64,000 nucleotides of DNA from Gordonia alkanivorans NBRC 16433 (lineage in GTDB: Bacteria; Actinomycetota; Actinomycetes; Mycobacteriales; Mycobacteriaceae). The stretch is taken from positions 1 through 64,000 of the forward strand of contig NZ_BACI01000056.1 in assembly GCF_000225505.1 (NCBI RefSeq), in the 5' to 3' direction. Shown piece after piece: positions 14,520-23,428 of the stretch. Each line of letters starts with the position of its first letter. The stretch's first letter is position 1. The position numbers were made by a program, and so were the translations under genes. The notes beneath the pieces were generated by a model. That model saw only the letters and a program-made list of their open reading frames with translations. It made no database searches and had not been told where the DNA came from.

Positions 14520-14536
14520 AGTTCACCGAGTGAACT
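14520..14536. promoter_or_regulatory. Operator-like palindrome AGTTCAC-CGA-GTGAACT
   Basis: A perfect 7-bp inverted repeat with 3-bp spacer, the geometry of a dimeric HTH regulator site. It is about 220 bp before the helR start and 130 bp from the rifamycin-associated element. No cognate regulator is evident in the window. Confidence 0.45.
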
Positions 14537-14650
14537 GATGCCACCTTCACACAACTGGAAACAGCGTGCAACAGATGGGCGCCGGCGCGTCGTCATCCGT
14601 GACCCGCTCGGTGTCCGAAAGTTTTTCCCTCTTCACCATAAGCGCTGGAC

Positions 14651-14671
14651 GGGGCCTTGCCGCAAGACCCC
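14651..14671. promoter_or_regulatory. Rifamycin-associated element (RAE)
   Basis: The 21-bp GC-rich inverted repeat reads on the minus strand as GGGGTC + TTGCGG + CAAGGCCCC, the published RAE consensus (GGGGCTTGCGGCAAGGCCCC) with one extra T. It is 68 bp upstream of the helR start, where RAEs lie in other actinomycetes; CAGAAT (14682-14687) could be the -10 box. RAEs mediate induction by rifamycins. Confidence 0.8.
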
Positions 14672-14738
14672 CTACCGGGTGCAGAATCGCCTTCCCACCT
14701 GCCGGAAGTCCTACCCGCATCGCACCATCGGAGCCGCC

Positions 14739-16919
14739 TTGTCCGTGCCGTCCGCCCCGCTCGCCCCTGAACCCAGCACTGTCTTCGACCTGCCGCCCAG
14801 GCTGTCCGTCAAGGCTGACCCCGCTCTCATCGCCGACGACGAGCGACACTTCGCCTCGATCGCCACGAGCCTCGCCGAGAGCATCGCCGACGCGAACTCC
14901 CGGATCGCGGCGCTTCGCCGATCCGATGGCGGCGGCGGACGTCGAGCCCTGGATCGGGATCTGGAGATTCACGAGACCCTGTCCCGCGTGCGGGCTCTGA
15001 AACGCTTCGACCTCGAGGCTTGCCTGGGGCGCATCGTCGGCGCCGACGGTGAGGTGCTCTACATCGGCCGGCTCGGTCTCACCGATGCCGCCGGCCAAAC
15101 CCTTCTCGTCGACTGGCGTACACCCGTGGCGGCACCTTTCTTCGCCGCGACCCTGCGTGATCCCGCAGGACTGGTCAGTCGACGCCGCTACCGTTGGACG
15201 CAAGGGCGGATCACCGACTACTGGGATGAGGTCTTTGTCGACGACCCGGCTGCTCTTGATCGTCACGCAGCTCTCGACGACCAGTCGGCGTTCATCGCCG
15301 ACCTGGGCGCCGTCCGTTCGCCGCGGATGCGGGACGTGCTGGGCACTATCGCCGCCGATCAGGACGCGATCATCCGTGCCGGCTCCCACGGCGCGCTGGT
15401 CGTCGACGGCGGCCCCGGGACGGGCAAGACGGTGGTGGCCCTCCATCGGGCGGCCTATCTCGTCTACGCCGACCCTCGACTCGCCGGTAACCGCGGAGGG
15501 CTCCTCATCGTCGGTCCGCATCGCCCGTACCTCGCCTACGTCGCCGATGTGCTGCCGAGCCTCGGCGAGGAGAGCGTGCAGACGTGCACGCTCTCCGATC
15601 TCGTCGTCGAAGGGGATTCGGCGACAACGGAATCCGACGATCGCGTGGCACGACTGAAGTCGTCGGCGCGGATGGTCGGGGCTGTCGAGCCGGCGGTGGA
15701 GTTCTACGAGCAACCACCGACGACGCCGCTTGTCGTCGAAACGCCCTGGGCCGAAGTCACTCTCACTGCATCGGATTGGACCGAGGCGTTCGATGTGCCC
15801 GAGCCCGGCACGCCGCACAACGACGGCCGGGACGAGGTGTGGGAGGAACTCGTCTCGATCATCGCCTCGAAGCACGACGACGATGTTCCCTTCGGCGCAC
15901 TGCGGCGTGCGCTCGCCACCGACCACGAGCTCACGTCGGCGTTCAATCGCGCGTGGCCGGTTCTGCAACCGGCGGACATCGTCGGCGATCTGTGGTCGGT
16001 GCCCGCCTATCTGCGCCGGTGTGCGCCGTGGCTGACACCTGACGAGGTGCGTGCCCTACAGCGCGACATCCCCGACGCCTGGACCGACGCCGACCTCCCG
16101 CTGCTCGACGCTGCGCGACGCAGGGTCGGGGACCCCGAAGCCGCCCTGCGCAGACGCCACCGTCGGGCGACCGTCGCGGCCGAGCGCGATCGCATGAACC
16201 AGGTGGTCGACGACCTGATCGCAGCCGGGGTGCACGACGACGGCGAGGGCCTCATGACCATGCTCCGCGGGGAGGATCTGCGCAACGCGCTCGACGACGG
16301 CGTCGTGGCCGACACCGGCACCGCGGACCCGCTGGCCGGACCATTCGCGCACATCGTCGTCGACGAGGCGCAGGAGCTGACCGACGCGCAGTGGCAGATG
16401 CTCCTCGACCGCTGCCCGTCGACGAGCTTCACGGTGGTCGGCGACCGTGCACAAGCCCGTCACGGATTCACCGAGTCGTGGTCGGAGAGGTTGCGGCGGG
16501 TCGGGTTCGGCGACGTCGCCCTGGCGGGGCTGACCATCAACTACCGCACGCCCGAGGAGATCATGGGCGCCGCGGAACCGGTCATCCGCGCCGCGCTGCC
16601 CGACGCCAACGTCCCGACCTCGGTACGCCGCACCGGCTTGCCCGTCCGTTACGGACGACGATCCGAGCTCGCGGGGGTCGTCGACGAATGGTTGTCCGCG
16701 CATGACGAAGGACTGGTCTGCGTCATCGGCGACCCGGGCTTCGCCGAGAACGAGCGGGTCCGGTCGTTGACCCCGACCCTCGCCAAGGGGCTCGAGTTCG
16801 ATCTCGTGGTGCTCGTCGATCCGGAGTCGTTCGGCGAGGGGATCGAAGGTGCCGTGGATCGGTATGTGGCGATGACGCGGGCGACGAACGAATTGGTGGT
16901 GCTCACCACAGACACGTAG
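14739..16919 (+). CDS. helR: HelR, RNA-polymerase-recycling UvrD-like ATPase (rifamycin tolerance)
   Basis: A 726-residue SF1 helicase-like ATPase of the HelD class. N-terminal coiled-coil arm (~residues 25-100), Walker A GGPGTGKTVV at about 224-233, DEAQE box (VVDEAQELTDAQWQ), and C-terminal helicase motifs ending in VDRYVAMTRATNELVVLTT. HelD-class proteins pull stalled or drug-bound RNA polymerase off DNA; HelR does so with rifamycin-bound enzyme and is induced through the RAE, present here. The TTG at 14739 is preferred because GGAG is 5 nt upstream and family homology begins there; an upstream extension would cross the RAE. Confidence 0.87.
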   Translation: MSVPSAPLAPEPSTVFDLPPRLSVKADPALIADDERHFASIATSLAESIADANSRIAALRRSDGGGGRRALDRDLEIHETLSRVRALKRFDLEACLGRIVGADGEVLYIGRLGLTDAAGQTLLVDWRTPVAAPFFAATLRDPAGLVSRRRYRWTQGRITDYWDEVFVDDPAALDRHAALDDQSAFIADLGAVRSPRMRDVLGTIAADQDAIIRAGSHGALVVDGGPGTGKTVVALHRAAYLVYADPRLAGNRGGLLIVGPHRPYLAYVADVLPSLGEESVQTCTLSDLVVEGDSATTESDDRVARLKSSARMVGAVEPAVEFYEQPPTTPLVVETPWAEVTLTASDWTEAFDVPEPGTPHNDGRDEVWEELVSIIASKHDDDVPFGALRRALATDHELTSAFNRAWPVLQPADIVGDLWSVPAYLRRCAPWLTPDEVRALQRDIPDAWTDADLPLLDAARRRVGDPEAALRRRHRRATVAAERDRMNQVVDDLIAAGVHDDGEGLMTMLRGEDLRNALDDGVVADTGTADPLAGPFAHIVVDEAQELTDAQWQMLLDRCPSTSFTVVGDRAQARHGFTESWSERLRRVGFGDVALAGLTINYRTPEEIMGAAEPVIRAALPDANVPTSVRRTGLPVRYGRRSELAGVVDEWLSAHDEGLVCVIGDPGFAENERVRSLTPTLAKGLEFDLVVLVDPESFGEGIEGAVDRYVAMTRATNELVVLTTDT

Positions 16920-16941
16920 ATCACGTTCGTCGCCGACGAAT

Positions 16942-16974
16942 GAACCCGCCACCGGGAGCCGGTGGCGGGTTCAT
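16942..16974 (+). terminator. Bidirectional terminator between helR and tRNA-Arg
   Basis: A perfect 13-bp stem (TGAACCCGCCACC and its complement) with a 7-bp loop and a following T-rich stretch. It separates the rightward helR and the leftward tRNA-Arg. Confidence 0.85.
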
Positions 16975-16980
16975 TTTCTG

Positions 16981-17053
16981 TGCGCCCGTAGGGATTCGAA
17001 CCCCAAACCTTCTGATCCGTAGTCAGATGCTCTATCCGTTGAGCTACGGGCGC
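16981..17053 (-). tRNA. tRNA-Arg(ACG)
   Basis: A 73-nt class I tRNA: acceptor GCGCCCG/CGGGCGC, discriminator A, anticodon loop CTACGGA with anticodon ACG, T loop GTTCGAATCC. CCA is not encoded. Its A34 is the expected substrate of the TadA at 10731-11195. Confidence 0.93.
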
Positions 17054-17089
17054 GTGTTATTCAGTTGTACCGCCGTCGGCCGACTGCGG

Positions 17090-17181
17090 TGGCGGAGGCG
17101 AGAGGATTTGAACCTCCGGTCCCGTTTTAGCGAGACAACTCATTAGCAGTGAGTCCCATTCGGCCGCTCTGGCACGCCTCC
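17090..17181 (-). tRNA. tRNA-Ser(GCT), with encoded CCA
   Basis: A class II tRNA with acceptor GGAGGCG/CGCCTCC, anticodon loop CTGCTAA (anticodon GCT), long variable arm and encoded CCA. It lies 36 bp from tRNA-Arg, likely one transcript. Confidence 0.92.
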
Positions 17182-17298
17182 TTGGCGGAGTCCTTTCGAA
17201 CTGCCGGACGAAAGATTACACACCCGCCGCGTCCACAAGCAAACCGTTTGGTCAGAGCCGGTTTTTGCCCCTCTGACGGGTCGGCCTACATTGGTCTG

Positions 17299-18366
17299 GT
17301 GAGCCTGCGAATCCGCCCCGATCTCGACACCCTTCCCGTCTACGTTCCGGGCAAGACGTTTCCCGGGGCCGTGAAGCTCGCGAGCAACGAGGTCACCGAG
17401 GGTCCGTTGCCGAGCGTCGTCGACGCCATCGCCGCAGCCGCGGCCGGAGTCAACCGCTACCCCGACAACGGCATCGTCGAACTCACCGCAGCGCTCGCGA
17501 AGAAACTCGGCGTCACCGAGGACGAGGTCCAGGTGGGCTGCGGATCGGTGATCCTCTGCCAGAACCTCATCACCATCACCAGCGGCCCCGGCGACGAGGT
17601 GGTCTTCGGCTGGCGGTCGTTCGAGACCTACCCGCTGGCCACGCGTGTGGCGGGGGCGACGCCGGTGCAGGTGCCGCTTACCGGCGACCTCACCTACGAC
17701 CTCGACGCGATGGCTGCGGCTGTCACCGACCGGACCCGGTTGATGTTCGTGTGCAATCCGAACAACCCGACCGGCACCGTCGTCGAGGCGGCCGACCTCC
17801 GCGCGTTCCTGCAGCAGGTGCCGTCGGACATCCTCGTCGTGCTCGACGAGGCGTACTTCGAGTACCTGCGCCTGCCGGAGAGCCAGGCCTACGACGCACT
17901 CGAACTGCGTCGCGAGTTCCCGAATCTCGTGATCTTGCGCACCTTCTCCAAGGCGTACGGCCTCGCCGGTCTCCGCGTCGGTTACGCGATCGCCGACCCC
18001 GAGGTCATCACTGCGCTCGGCAAGGTCCACGTGCCCTTCTCGGTGAGCAGCGTCGCCCAGGCGGCCGCGCTCGCGAGCCTCGAGGCCGCGGACGAGCTCG
18101 TCGCACGGACCGACGCCGTGGTCGCCGAACGTGCCCGCGTGACCGAGCGGCTACGGGCCGCCGGCTACCGAGTGCCCGAATCGCAAGCGAACTTCGTCTG
18201 GCTCGATCTGGGCGACGCGGCGATGGAGTTCGCGCGGGCCGGCGTCGACGCCGGTGTGGTGATCCGACCGTTCGACGGTGACGGTGTGCGCGTGACCGTC
18301 ACCAACGCCGTCGAAGGTGACGTCTTCTTGGCGTTCGCCGAGAACTGGGGCGGACCCCGCGCCTAG
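17299..18366 (+). CDS. hisC2: Histidinol-phosphate/aromatic aminotransferase
   Basis: A 355-residue class I/II PLP aminotransferase. Motifs: KLASNEVTEGPLPSV and YPDNG at the substrate arm, CNPNNPTGT, VLDEAYFEY, and the PLP-lysine motif RTFSKAYGLAGLRVGYA; the C-terminal GVVIRPFDGDGVRVT binds the alpha-carboxylate. It matches the HisC2/Pat group of mycobacteria, used for aromatic amino acid or histidinol phosphate transamination. The true hisC of the his operon is not here. GTG at 17299 starts at the family N-terminus. Confidence 0.88.
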   Translation: MSLRIRPDLDTLPVYVPGKTFPGAVKLASNEVTEGPLPSVVDAIAAAAAGVNRYPDNGIVELTAALAKKLGVTEDEVQVGCGSVILCQNLITITSGPGDEVVFGWRSFETYPLATRVAGATPVQVPLTGDLTYDLDAMAAAVTDRTRLMFVCNPNNPTGTVVEAADLRAFLQQVPSDILVVLDEAYFEYLRLPESQAYDALELRREFPNLVILRTFSKAYGLAGLRVGYAIADPEVITALGKVHVPFSVSSVAQAAALASLEAADELVARTDAVVAERARVTERLRAAGYRVPESQANFVWLDLGDAAMEFARAGVDAGVVIRPFDGDGVRVTVTNAVEGDVFLAFAENWGGPRA

Positions 18367-19358
18367 AGACCGCGCGCGATGGTCGGCCACGCGACCTCGA
18401 GGTCGCGCTCCCAGTAACCCCAGGTGTGGGTACCGATGAGCCGGAAGCCGTCGGTGTACGGGATGCGTGCGGCGCGCAGGGTGACCGCGAACTCGAGGGA
18501 GCAGCGGTAGGCGCCCAGTTCGAGCGCGGACGACGAAGCCGTCACGACGTCGCGGGTGCCCTCTTCGGGGTCGATCCGGCGCTGCAGGTCCAGGGGACCG
18601 ATGGCCCCGGACCCGGCGGAGAGGAAGATGTTCTTCCCGCGGAGTTTGTCCAGATGGTGAGTCGGGTCGTGAGCGCGCCATCCGGCCGAGCCGAACGGTC
18701 CCCACATGTTGGTCGCGTCGCCGCCGTCACGGCCGACCGTCGAGCGCACATACGCCTCGTTGAACGGCCCCGACACCGGCGGACAGCCGCTGAGCGACGC
18801 GACGCCGGTGTACATCGCCGGGTTCCGGACGGTGAGCGCGAACGCCGCCTGCCCGCCCATCGACAGACCGATGATCGCGTTGCGCCCGTTGCCGTTGAAC
18901 CGCTCGTCGACGAGCGGGGGCAGCTCCTTGGTCAGGAATGTCTCCCACATGGGCTTGCCGAGCTTCGCGTCGCGCTTCTTCCAGTCGGTGTAGAAGGTGC
19001 CCGACGCCCCGGCGGGAAGTACTACGTTGACGTTCTTGTCGGCGAAGAACCGGCCGGCGCGACCCTTGGTGATCCAGTCGCTGACGTCCTTGTAGTTGCC
19101 GGCACCGTCGAGCATGTACACCGTCGATCGCGGACCCGTCGCCCCCGGCGGGGTCAGGACGGACACGCGGATGCGGTCCTTCATGGCCGGGGAGTACACC
19201 CATACATCGGTGCGCAGGGCACTCATCTTCACGGTCTTGGCGATACGTGCGACGGGTTTCGGCTCGGTCGTCCGCGGTGCCGCGTGGGCCACCACCGGGG
19301 TCAATGCAGCCGTCATCAGCACACTGGCAAGGCCCGCGATCAAGCGCCTCGAAATCAC
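18363..19358 (-). CDS. Secreted mycolyltransferase-like esterase (antigen 85/Cmt family)
   Basis: A 331-residue alpha/beta-hydrolase of the Ag85 family with a signal peptide (RRLIAGLASVLMTAALTPVV-AHA). Motifs: nucleophile GLSMGGQAAF, YMLDG and NVVLPAG early, WETFLTKELPPLVDERF, and the C-terminal HTWGYWERDL with the catalytic His. Such enzymes move mycolates between trehalose monomycolate and arabinogalactan. GTG at 19356-19358 has AGGGAG upstream. A second paralogue is at 24347-25330. It overlaps the aminotransferase stop by 4 bp, convergently. Confidence 0.87.
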   Translation of the reverse strand: MISRRLIAGLASVLMTAALTPVVAHAAPRTTEPKPVARIAKTVKMSALRTDVWVYSPAMKDRIRVSVLTPPGATGPRSTVYMLDGAGNYKDVSDWITKGRAGRFFADKNVNVVLPAGASGTFYTDWKKRDAKLGKPMWETFLTKELPPLVDERFNGNGRNAIIGLSMGGQAAFALTVRNPAMYTGVASLSGCPPVSGPFNEAYVRSTVGRDGGDATNMWGPFGSAGWRAHDPTHHLDKLRGKNIFLSAGSGAIGPLDLQRRIDPEEGTRDVVTASSSALELGAYRCSLEFAVTLRAARIPYTDGFRLIGTHTWGYWERDLEVAWPTIARGL

Positions 19359-19557
19359 GTCAAACTCCCTACCCGGCAAAACCCCGACCGCACCGGAAGT
19401 CACCGTTCGTCATGTAACTGCACCGCACCGGACAACCGGACACGTGGCGGACATCTAGACTGTCAGACTACCTGCTGGTCGGCAGGGCGAGACGCCGCGG
19501 AAGTGGCCGATCCGATACCAATCGCCACACAATCTCTGTCCCCGAGCGAAAGTCACG

Positions 19558-20037
19558 ATGAACGCAGCGAAGACCGGTCTCGAGGACGGCGGGCTCGACG
19601 ACTCCGCGTACGCGTTCGTCGCGGAGGTCGGGGTCCGGTGGTCGGACATGGATGCCTTCGGGCACGTCAACCACGCGCGCATGGTCACCCTCATGGAGGA
19701 GGCGCGCATCGCCTGGCTCCTGAGCGCCGGCGAGGAGTACACCCCGCTGATCACCAGCGCGATGATCGTCCACGTCGACATCCGGTACCAGGCCCAACTC
19801 AGACACGACGACTCGCCACTGCGAATCGGCATGTGGATCAAGAACTTCCGGTCGGTCGACTTCACCATCGGCTACGAGATCCGCGGTGCACATGCCGACC
19901 CGGTGAGCCGCCCGGCGTGTGTGGCGAGCACCCAGATGGCCGTCGTCGACGTGGAGAAACACACTCTCCGGCGTCTCAGCCCCGGCGAGAAGGACTACCT
20001 CAAGGCCTGGTCACGACGGCTCGTAGCGAGCCGGTAG
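19558..20037 (+). CDS. Acyl-CoA thioesterase, hot-dog (4HBT) family
   Basis: A 159-residue hot-dog protein; the 4HBT signature RWSDMDAFGHVNHARMVTLM contains the catalytic Asp (SDMD) and the helix that follows. It hydrolyses short or aromatic acyl-CoA. Its 3' end overlaps the convergent gene by 27 bp. Confidence 0.86.
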   Translation: MNAAKTGLEDGGLDDSAYAFVAEVGVRWSDMDAFGHVNHARMVTLMEEARIAWLLSAGEEYTPLITSAMIVHVDIRYQAQLRHDDSPLRIGMWIKNFRSVDFTIGYEIRGAHADPVSRPACVASTQMAVVDVEKHTLRRLSPGEKDYLKAWSRRLVASR

Positions 20038-21261
20038 CTCCCGCGGTACGGCCGGTGATATCCGGGCGATGTTGCCCTGCAACACATCCCGGTAGATCCG
20101 AAGCTGCTCTTCGCCGCTGCGCACCTGCTCGGTGAGACGCATGGTGTTGTCGACCGAGATCTCCCGATCTCCCGAACGCGCGATCAGCGCGTCGATGCGG
20201 TCGTCCAACGTCATCGCCTTGTTGTATTCGGCGAGCACCTGGAGTTCGACGGCGGCCGACTCGACGACGTGCGCGACCTCGCCGAGTGCCTGGACGCGAT
20301 CGATGAGTTCACTCCACACCGGGCGGAGCGTCGTCTCTCGCTGGTCTATCTGGGCCGCGAAGGTGCGGTCGAATCCGCCGTTGCGCTTCGCGCGGTCGAG
20401 GTCGATGCGAACAGCTCGCAGGCCGATCACGTCGGCGGCGATCTCGGCCAGCTCGGCGTGGAGGTTGACCTGGGTGCGCTGCACTTCGAAGTGGTCCGAA
20501 CGCCACGCGGGGTTGCCGACGATGCGGTCGTAATAGTGGCCCGCGATGAACAGCAGTGTCTCGTAACCGTCGACGAAGGTCGCCGATCGCGGGGCGCCGG
20601 CCTGTGCCGCGTCGCGGCTGGTGGTCAGGAGCTGATCGGCCCACTGCCCGGCCTGCGGGTTGCCCGACTTCGCGGCGACCTGTCCGACGACGCCGGCGAT
20701 GCGGTCGATGGCCGCCGTGCCCGCGCGTCGGACATAGCCCGAGGAGTTGACGTTGGGGGTCGGCGTGCACAGCAGGCCGGAGAAGAGCCGCTCGCGTTCC
20801 TCGATCTCGAGGTAGATGTTCTCGCGACGCTCGCGACGGATCGCGCGCGTTCCCGAGGCGAGGACGCCCTTGGCGGTCACGATGTGCTTCCGGGCGTCGT
20901 CGCGGCGACGTTGGAGACCGTTCAGCCGGTTGCGCATGACGGCGCCGACGACGCTCGGGACGACCGGGTTGGACAGCTGGTGTTCGAGCTGGACGATCGC
21001 GCGCTGCAGGCGGCGCAGGTCGCCGAACCCGGCGGGGACCGTCGGCATCGGGCGGCCGGTGGAGATCCTGCGCACCACGATCGCGCGGCCCCCGGGAGTC
21101 AGGTAACCGGCCGCGACGAGCAGCGCGGCAGTGTCGGACAGTTCGCGACGCTCACCCGGCAGTGCCGACCGGTCGCACCACTCGCGGATCTGCTCGCTGC
21201 TGCGCGCAGGCATCCGCCCCGACCCTCTCGAGCCCTGCCCTTCCGAGCCCTTGTCGACCAT
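20011..21261 (-). CDS. Hypothetical protein, helical, actinobacterial
   Basis: A 416-residue, mostly helical, soluble protein with no signal peptide and few Cys. Two blocks look conserved: an N-terminal one with ALLVAAGYLTPGGRAIVVRR and a middle one with FVDGYETLLFIAGHYYDRIV. A coiled-coil-like region (EIEERERLFSG) sits between. Starts at 21261 or 21213 (MPARSSEQIR) are both possible. No family assigned. Confidence 0.7.
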   Translation of the reverse strand: MVDKGSEGQGSRGSGRMPARSSEQIREWCDRSALPGERRELSDTAALLVAAGYLTPGGRAIVVRRISTGRPMPTVPAGFGDLRRLQRAIVQLEHQLSNPVVPSVVGAVMRNRLNGLQRRRDDARKHIVTAKGVLASGTRAIRRERRENIYLEIEERERLFSGLLCTPTPNVNSSGYVRRAGTAAIDRIAGVVGQVAAKSGNPQAGQWADQLLTTSRDAAQAGAPRSATFVDGYETLLFIAGHYYDRIVGNPAWRSDHFEVQRTQVNLHAELAEIAADVIGLRAVRIDLDRAKRNGGFDRTFAAQIDQRETTLRPVWSELIDRVQALGEVAHVVESAAVELQVLAEYNKAMTLDDRIDALIARSGDREISVDNTMRLTEQVRSGEEQLRIYRDVLQGNIARISPAVPRELPARYEPS

Positions 21262-21408
21262 GCCACTGCCGCCTTACCTGGGAGATCGATGCGCCCCCGT
21301 TTCCGCAAACACCGATTTCGATGCTACCCGCGGTTTCCGACACGCCGGGGTGACCGCGATCTCCTCACCCGGGCTCGCCCGAGGCGTTCGTGCTGTCACG
21401 ATGTGGGC

Positions 21409-22506
21409 ATGACCGATTCCGCCGAGGCCGGTACCGAACGGCACGCGAACGAGCGGGTACGCGGCCAGCTCTGGCGCGAAGGCGAAGCCGTGGACGGCTT
21501 CGACATCGACGCGATCTCGGACTGCCTCGACACCGACGATCCCGACACCCTCATCTGGGCCGACCTCGAATGCCCCACCCACGAGACCCTGTCGAGGGTC
21601 GCCGCCGAGCTCGACCTCGATCCCTTCGCGGTCGAGGACACCGTCGCGGCGGCCGAACGCGTGAAGACGGTCATGTACTCCGGCCACACGTTCGTCATGG
21701 TCTACGCGATCGCCCTGCACGACGGCGCCGCCGGTGAGACCACGTCCGACGACGTCGCGGAGAACGCGTCGGGGACCGACTTCCGGGCGTCGTCGGACGG
21801 GCGCGCCCGCATGTTCGACCTGCACCGGATCTCGATCTTCGTCAAACGGAACGTTCTGATCACTGTGCGCCCGACCCCGGACTTCGACATGGACGAGGTG
21901 GTCCGGCGCTGGTCGGAGAGCGGCGCGACGCAACACGGCATGGGCGCGCTCGTCCACGGCCTGCTCGACGTCGTGGTCGACGGACATTTCGACGCGGTCC
22001 AGCGACTCGACGACGAGATCGAGGACCTCGAGGCACTGCTCTTCGACGAACGGGTCCCGGGCCGGGAACTCCAGCGCCGCACCTACGATCTGCGCAAGGA
22101 CCTGGTCGTGCTGCGGCGGGTGGTCCTGCCGATGCGTGAGGTGATCGCCGGCATCCAGCGGCGCCGTCTCGAGAACCACGCGCCGCCCGAACTCGATCCC
22201 CACTTCTCGGATCTGTACGACCACGCCCTCCGCGCGTCCGAGTGGACGGAGTCGTTGCGGGACATGATCACGACCGTCTTCGAGACGAACCTGACGCTCG
22301 CCGACGCGCGGCTGAACACGGTGATGAAGAAGCTGACGGCCTGGGCCGCGATCATCGCGATTCCGACGGCCATCACCGGTTTCTACGGACAGAATGTGCC
22401 GTATCCGGGGTATCTCGCCACCTCCGGCTTCATCATGAGCATCTCTCTGATAGTTGTAATCGTGCTCGGCCTCTACATCACCTTCCGACGCCGCGATTGG
22501 TTGTGA
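21409..22506 (+). CDS. corA: CorA-family divalent metal transporter
   Basis: A 365-residue CorA-type protein: acidic cytosolic domain, long stalk helix (RLDDEIEDLEALLFDERVPG), and two C-terminal membrane helices (LTAWAAIIAIPTAITGFYG and ATSGFIMSISLIVVIVLGLY) with the pore motif FYGQN between them. The canonical motif is GMN; the middle residue here is Gln, which may alter ion selectivity. Basic C-terminal tail (RRRDW), as in CorA. ATG at 21409. Confidence 0.9.
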   Translation: MTDSAEAGTERHANERVRGQLWREGEAVDGFDIDAISDCLDTDDPDTLIWADLECPTHETLSRVAAELDLDPFAVEDTVAAAERVKTVMYSGHTFVMVYAIALHDGAAGETTSDDVAENASGTDFRASSDGRARMFDLHRISIFVKRNVLITVRPTPDFDMDEVVRRWSESGATQHGMGALVHGLLDVVVDGHFDAVQRLDDEIEDLEALLFDERVPGRELQRRTYDLRKDLVVLRRVVLPMREVIAGIQRRRLENHAPPELDPHFSDLYDHALRASEWTESLRDMITTVFETNLTLADARLNTVMKKLTAWAAIIAIPTAITGFYGQNVPYPGYLATSGFIMSISLIVVIVLGLYITFRRRDWL

Positions 22507-22513
22507 CCCGACG

Positions 22514-23428
22514 TTGAACTCCCCCGCCATCACGATCGATGGATTGACCAAGCGCTTCGGTGCGGTCACCGCGGTCGACGACTTGTCCTTCACGGTCGCG
22601 CCGGGGCGCGTGACGGGTTTCCTCGGACCGAATGGTTCGGGCAAGACGACCACCCTGCGAATGCTGCTGGGGCTCGTCGAGCCGACGGCGGGACGAGCAC
22701 TCATCGGTGACCGCCCGTACCTGCAGATCCGGCGACCGGCGCAGGAGGTCGGGGCTGCACTCGAGGCGTCGAGCTTCCATCCGGGCCGCACCGGTCTCGG
22801 ACATCTGACGACGCTGGCCCCGCAGGTCGGGGTCTCGAAGGCGCGTTGTCGCGAGATGCTGGACTTCGTCGGGCTCACCGCGGCCGCGGACCGGCGGGTC
22901 GGCGGCTACTCGATGGGCATGCGCCAGCGACTCGGGCTGGCCACCGCACTTCTCGGCGACCCGGGGGTCATCCTGCTCGACGAACCGGCTAACGGTCTCG
23001 ATCCCCAGGGCATCGTCTGGTTGCGCGGACTCCTTCGATCGCTGGCCCACGAGGGGCGCACGGTGCTCTTGTCGAGTCACGTTCTGGCAGAGGTACGCAG
23101 CACCGTCGACGACGTGGTGGTCATCAGCAACGGTCGACTCGTCCGCGCGTCCACCCTGACCGAGTTCGAGGACCTCGCGGTTCACGCGGTCGGGGTCCGC
23201 ACGCCGAGCCCCGCGTCGTTTGTGGCCCTGGCGCGCGAACGCCACTGGCGAATCGAGGACGCCCCCGGGGGGTTCCGCATCCACGGCGTCGACACCGCGA
23301 CCGTCGGCTCCGCGGCATTCGGCGCCGGGATCGAGTTGCACGAACTCACCGACGCCGGAGCCGATCTCGAGACCGTCTTCCTGCAACTTACCGGTTCGGC
23401 CACGCCGTCGATGGGAGCTGAGCGATGA
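22514..23428 (+). CDS. ABC-2 type exporter ATPase
   Basis: A 304-residue ATP-binding subunit: Walker A GPNGSGKTT (about 36-44), signature YSMGMRQRLGLA, Walker B VILLDEPANGLDP. After ~residue 215 it has the C-terminal extension usual in DrrA/CcmA-type ATPases. The start is TTG at 22514, 8 bp after corA; no better start exists in frame. ATGA overlap with the permease shows a two-gene transporter. Confidence 0.88.
   Translation: MNSPAITIDGLTKRFGAVTAVDDLSFTVAPGRVTGFLGPNGSGKTTTLRMLLGLVEPTAGRALIGDRPYLQIRRPAQEVGAALEASSFHPGRTGLGHLTTLAPQVGVSKARCREMLDFVGLTAAADRRVGGYSMGMRQRLGLATALLGDPGVILLDEPANGLDPQGIVWLRGLLRSLAHEGRTVLLSSHVLAEVRSTVDDVVVISNGRLVRASTLTEFEDLAVHAVGVRTPSPASFVALARERHWRIEDAPGGFRIHGVDTATVGSAAFGAGIELHELTDAGADLETVFLQLTGSATPSMGAER

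Noticed and set aside
14538-14738. N-terminal extension of HelR
   Set aside because: It would translate through the RAE and promoter, and is basic and Pro-rich without homology.
18426-20135. A 569-residue open frame on the plus strand
   Set aside because: It runs antisense through the antigen-85-like gene and then through the thioesterase gene in another frame, with no motif; shadow of high GC.
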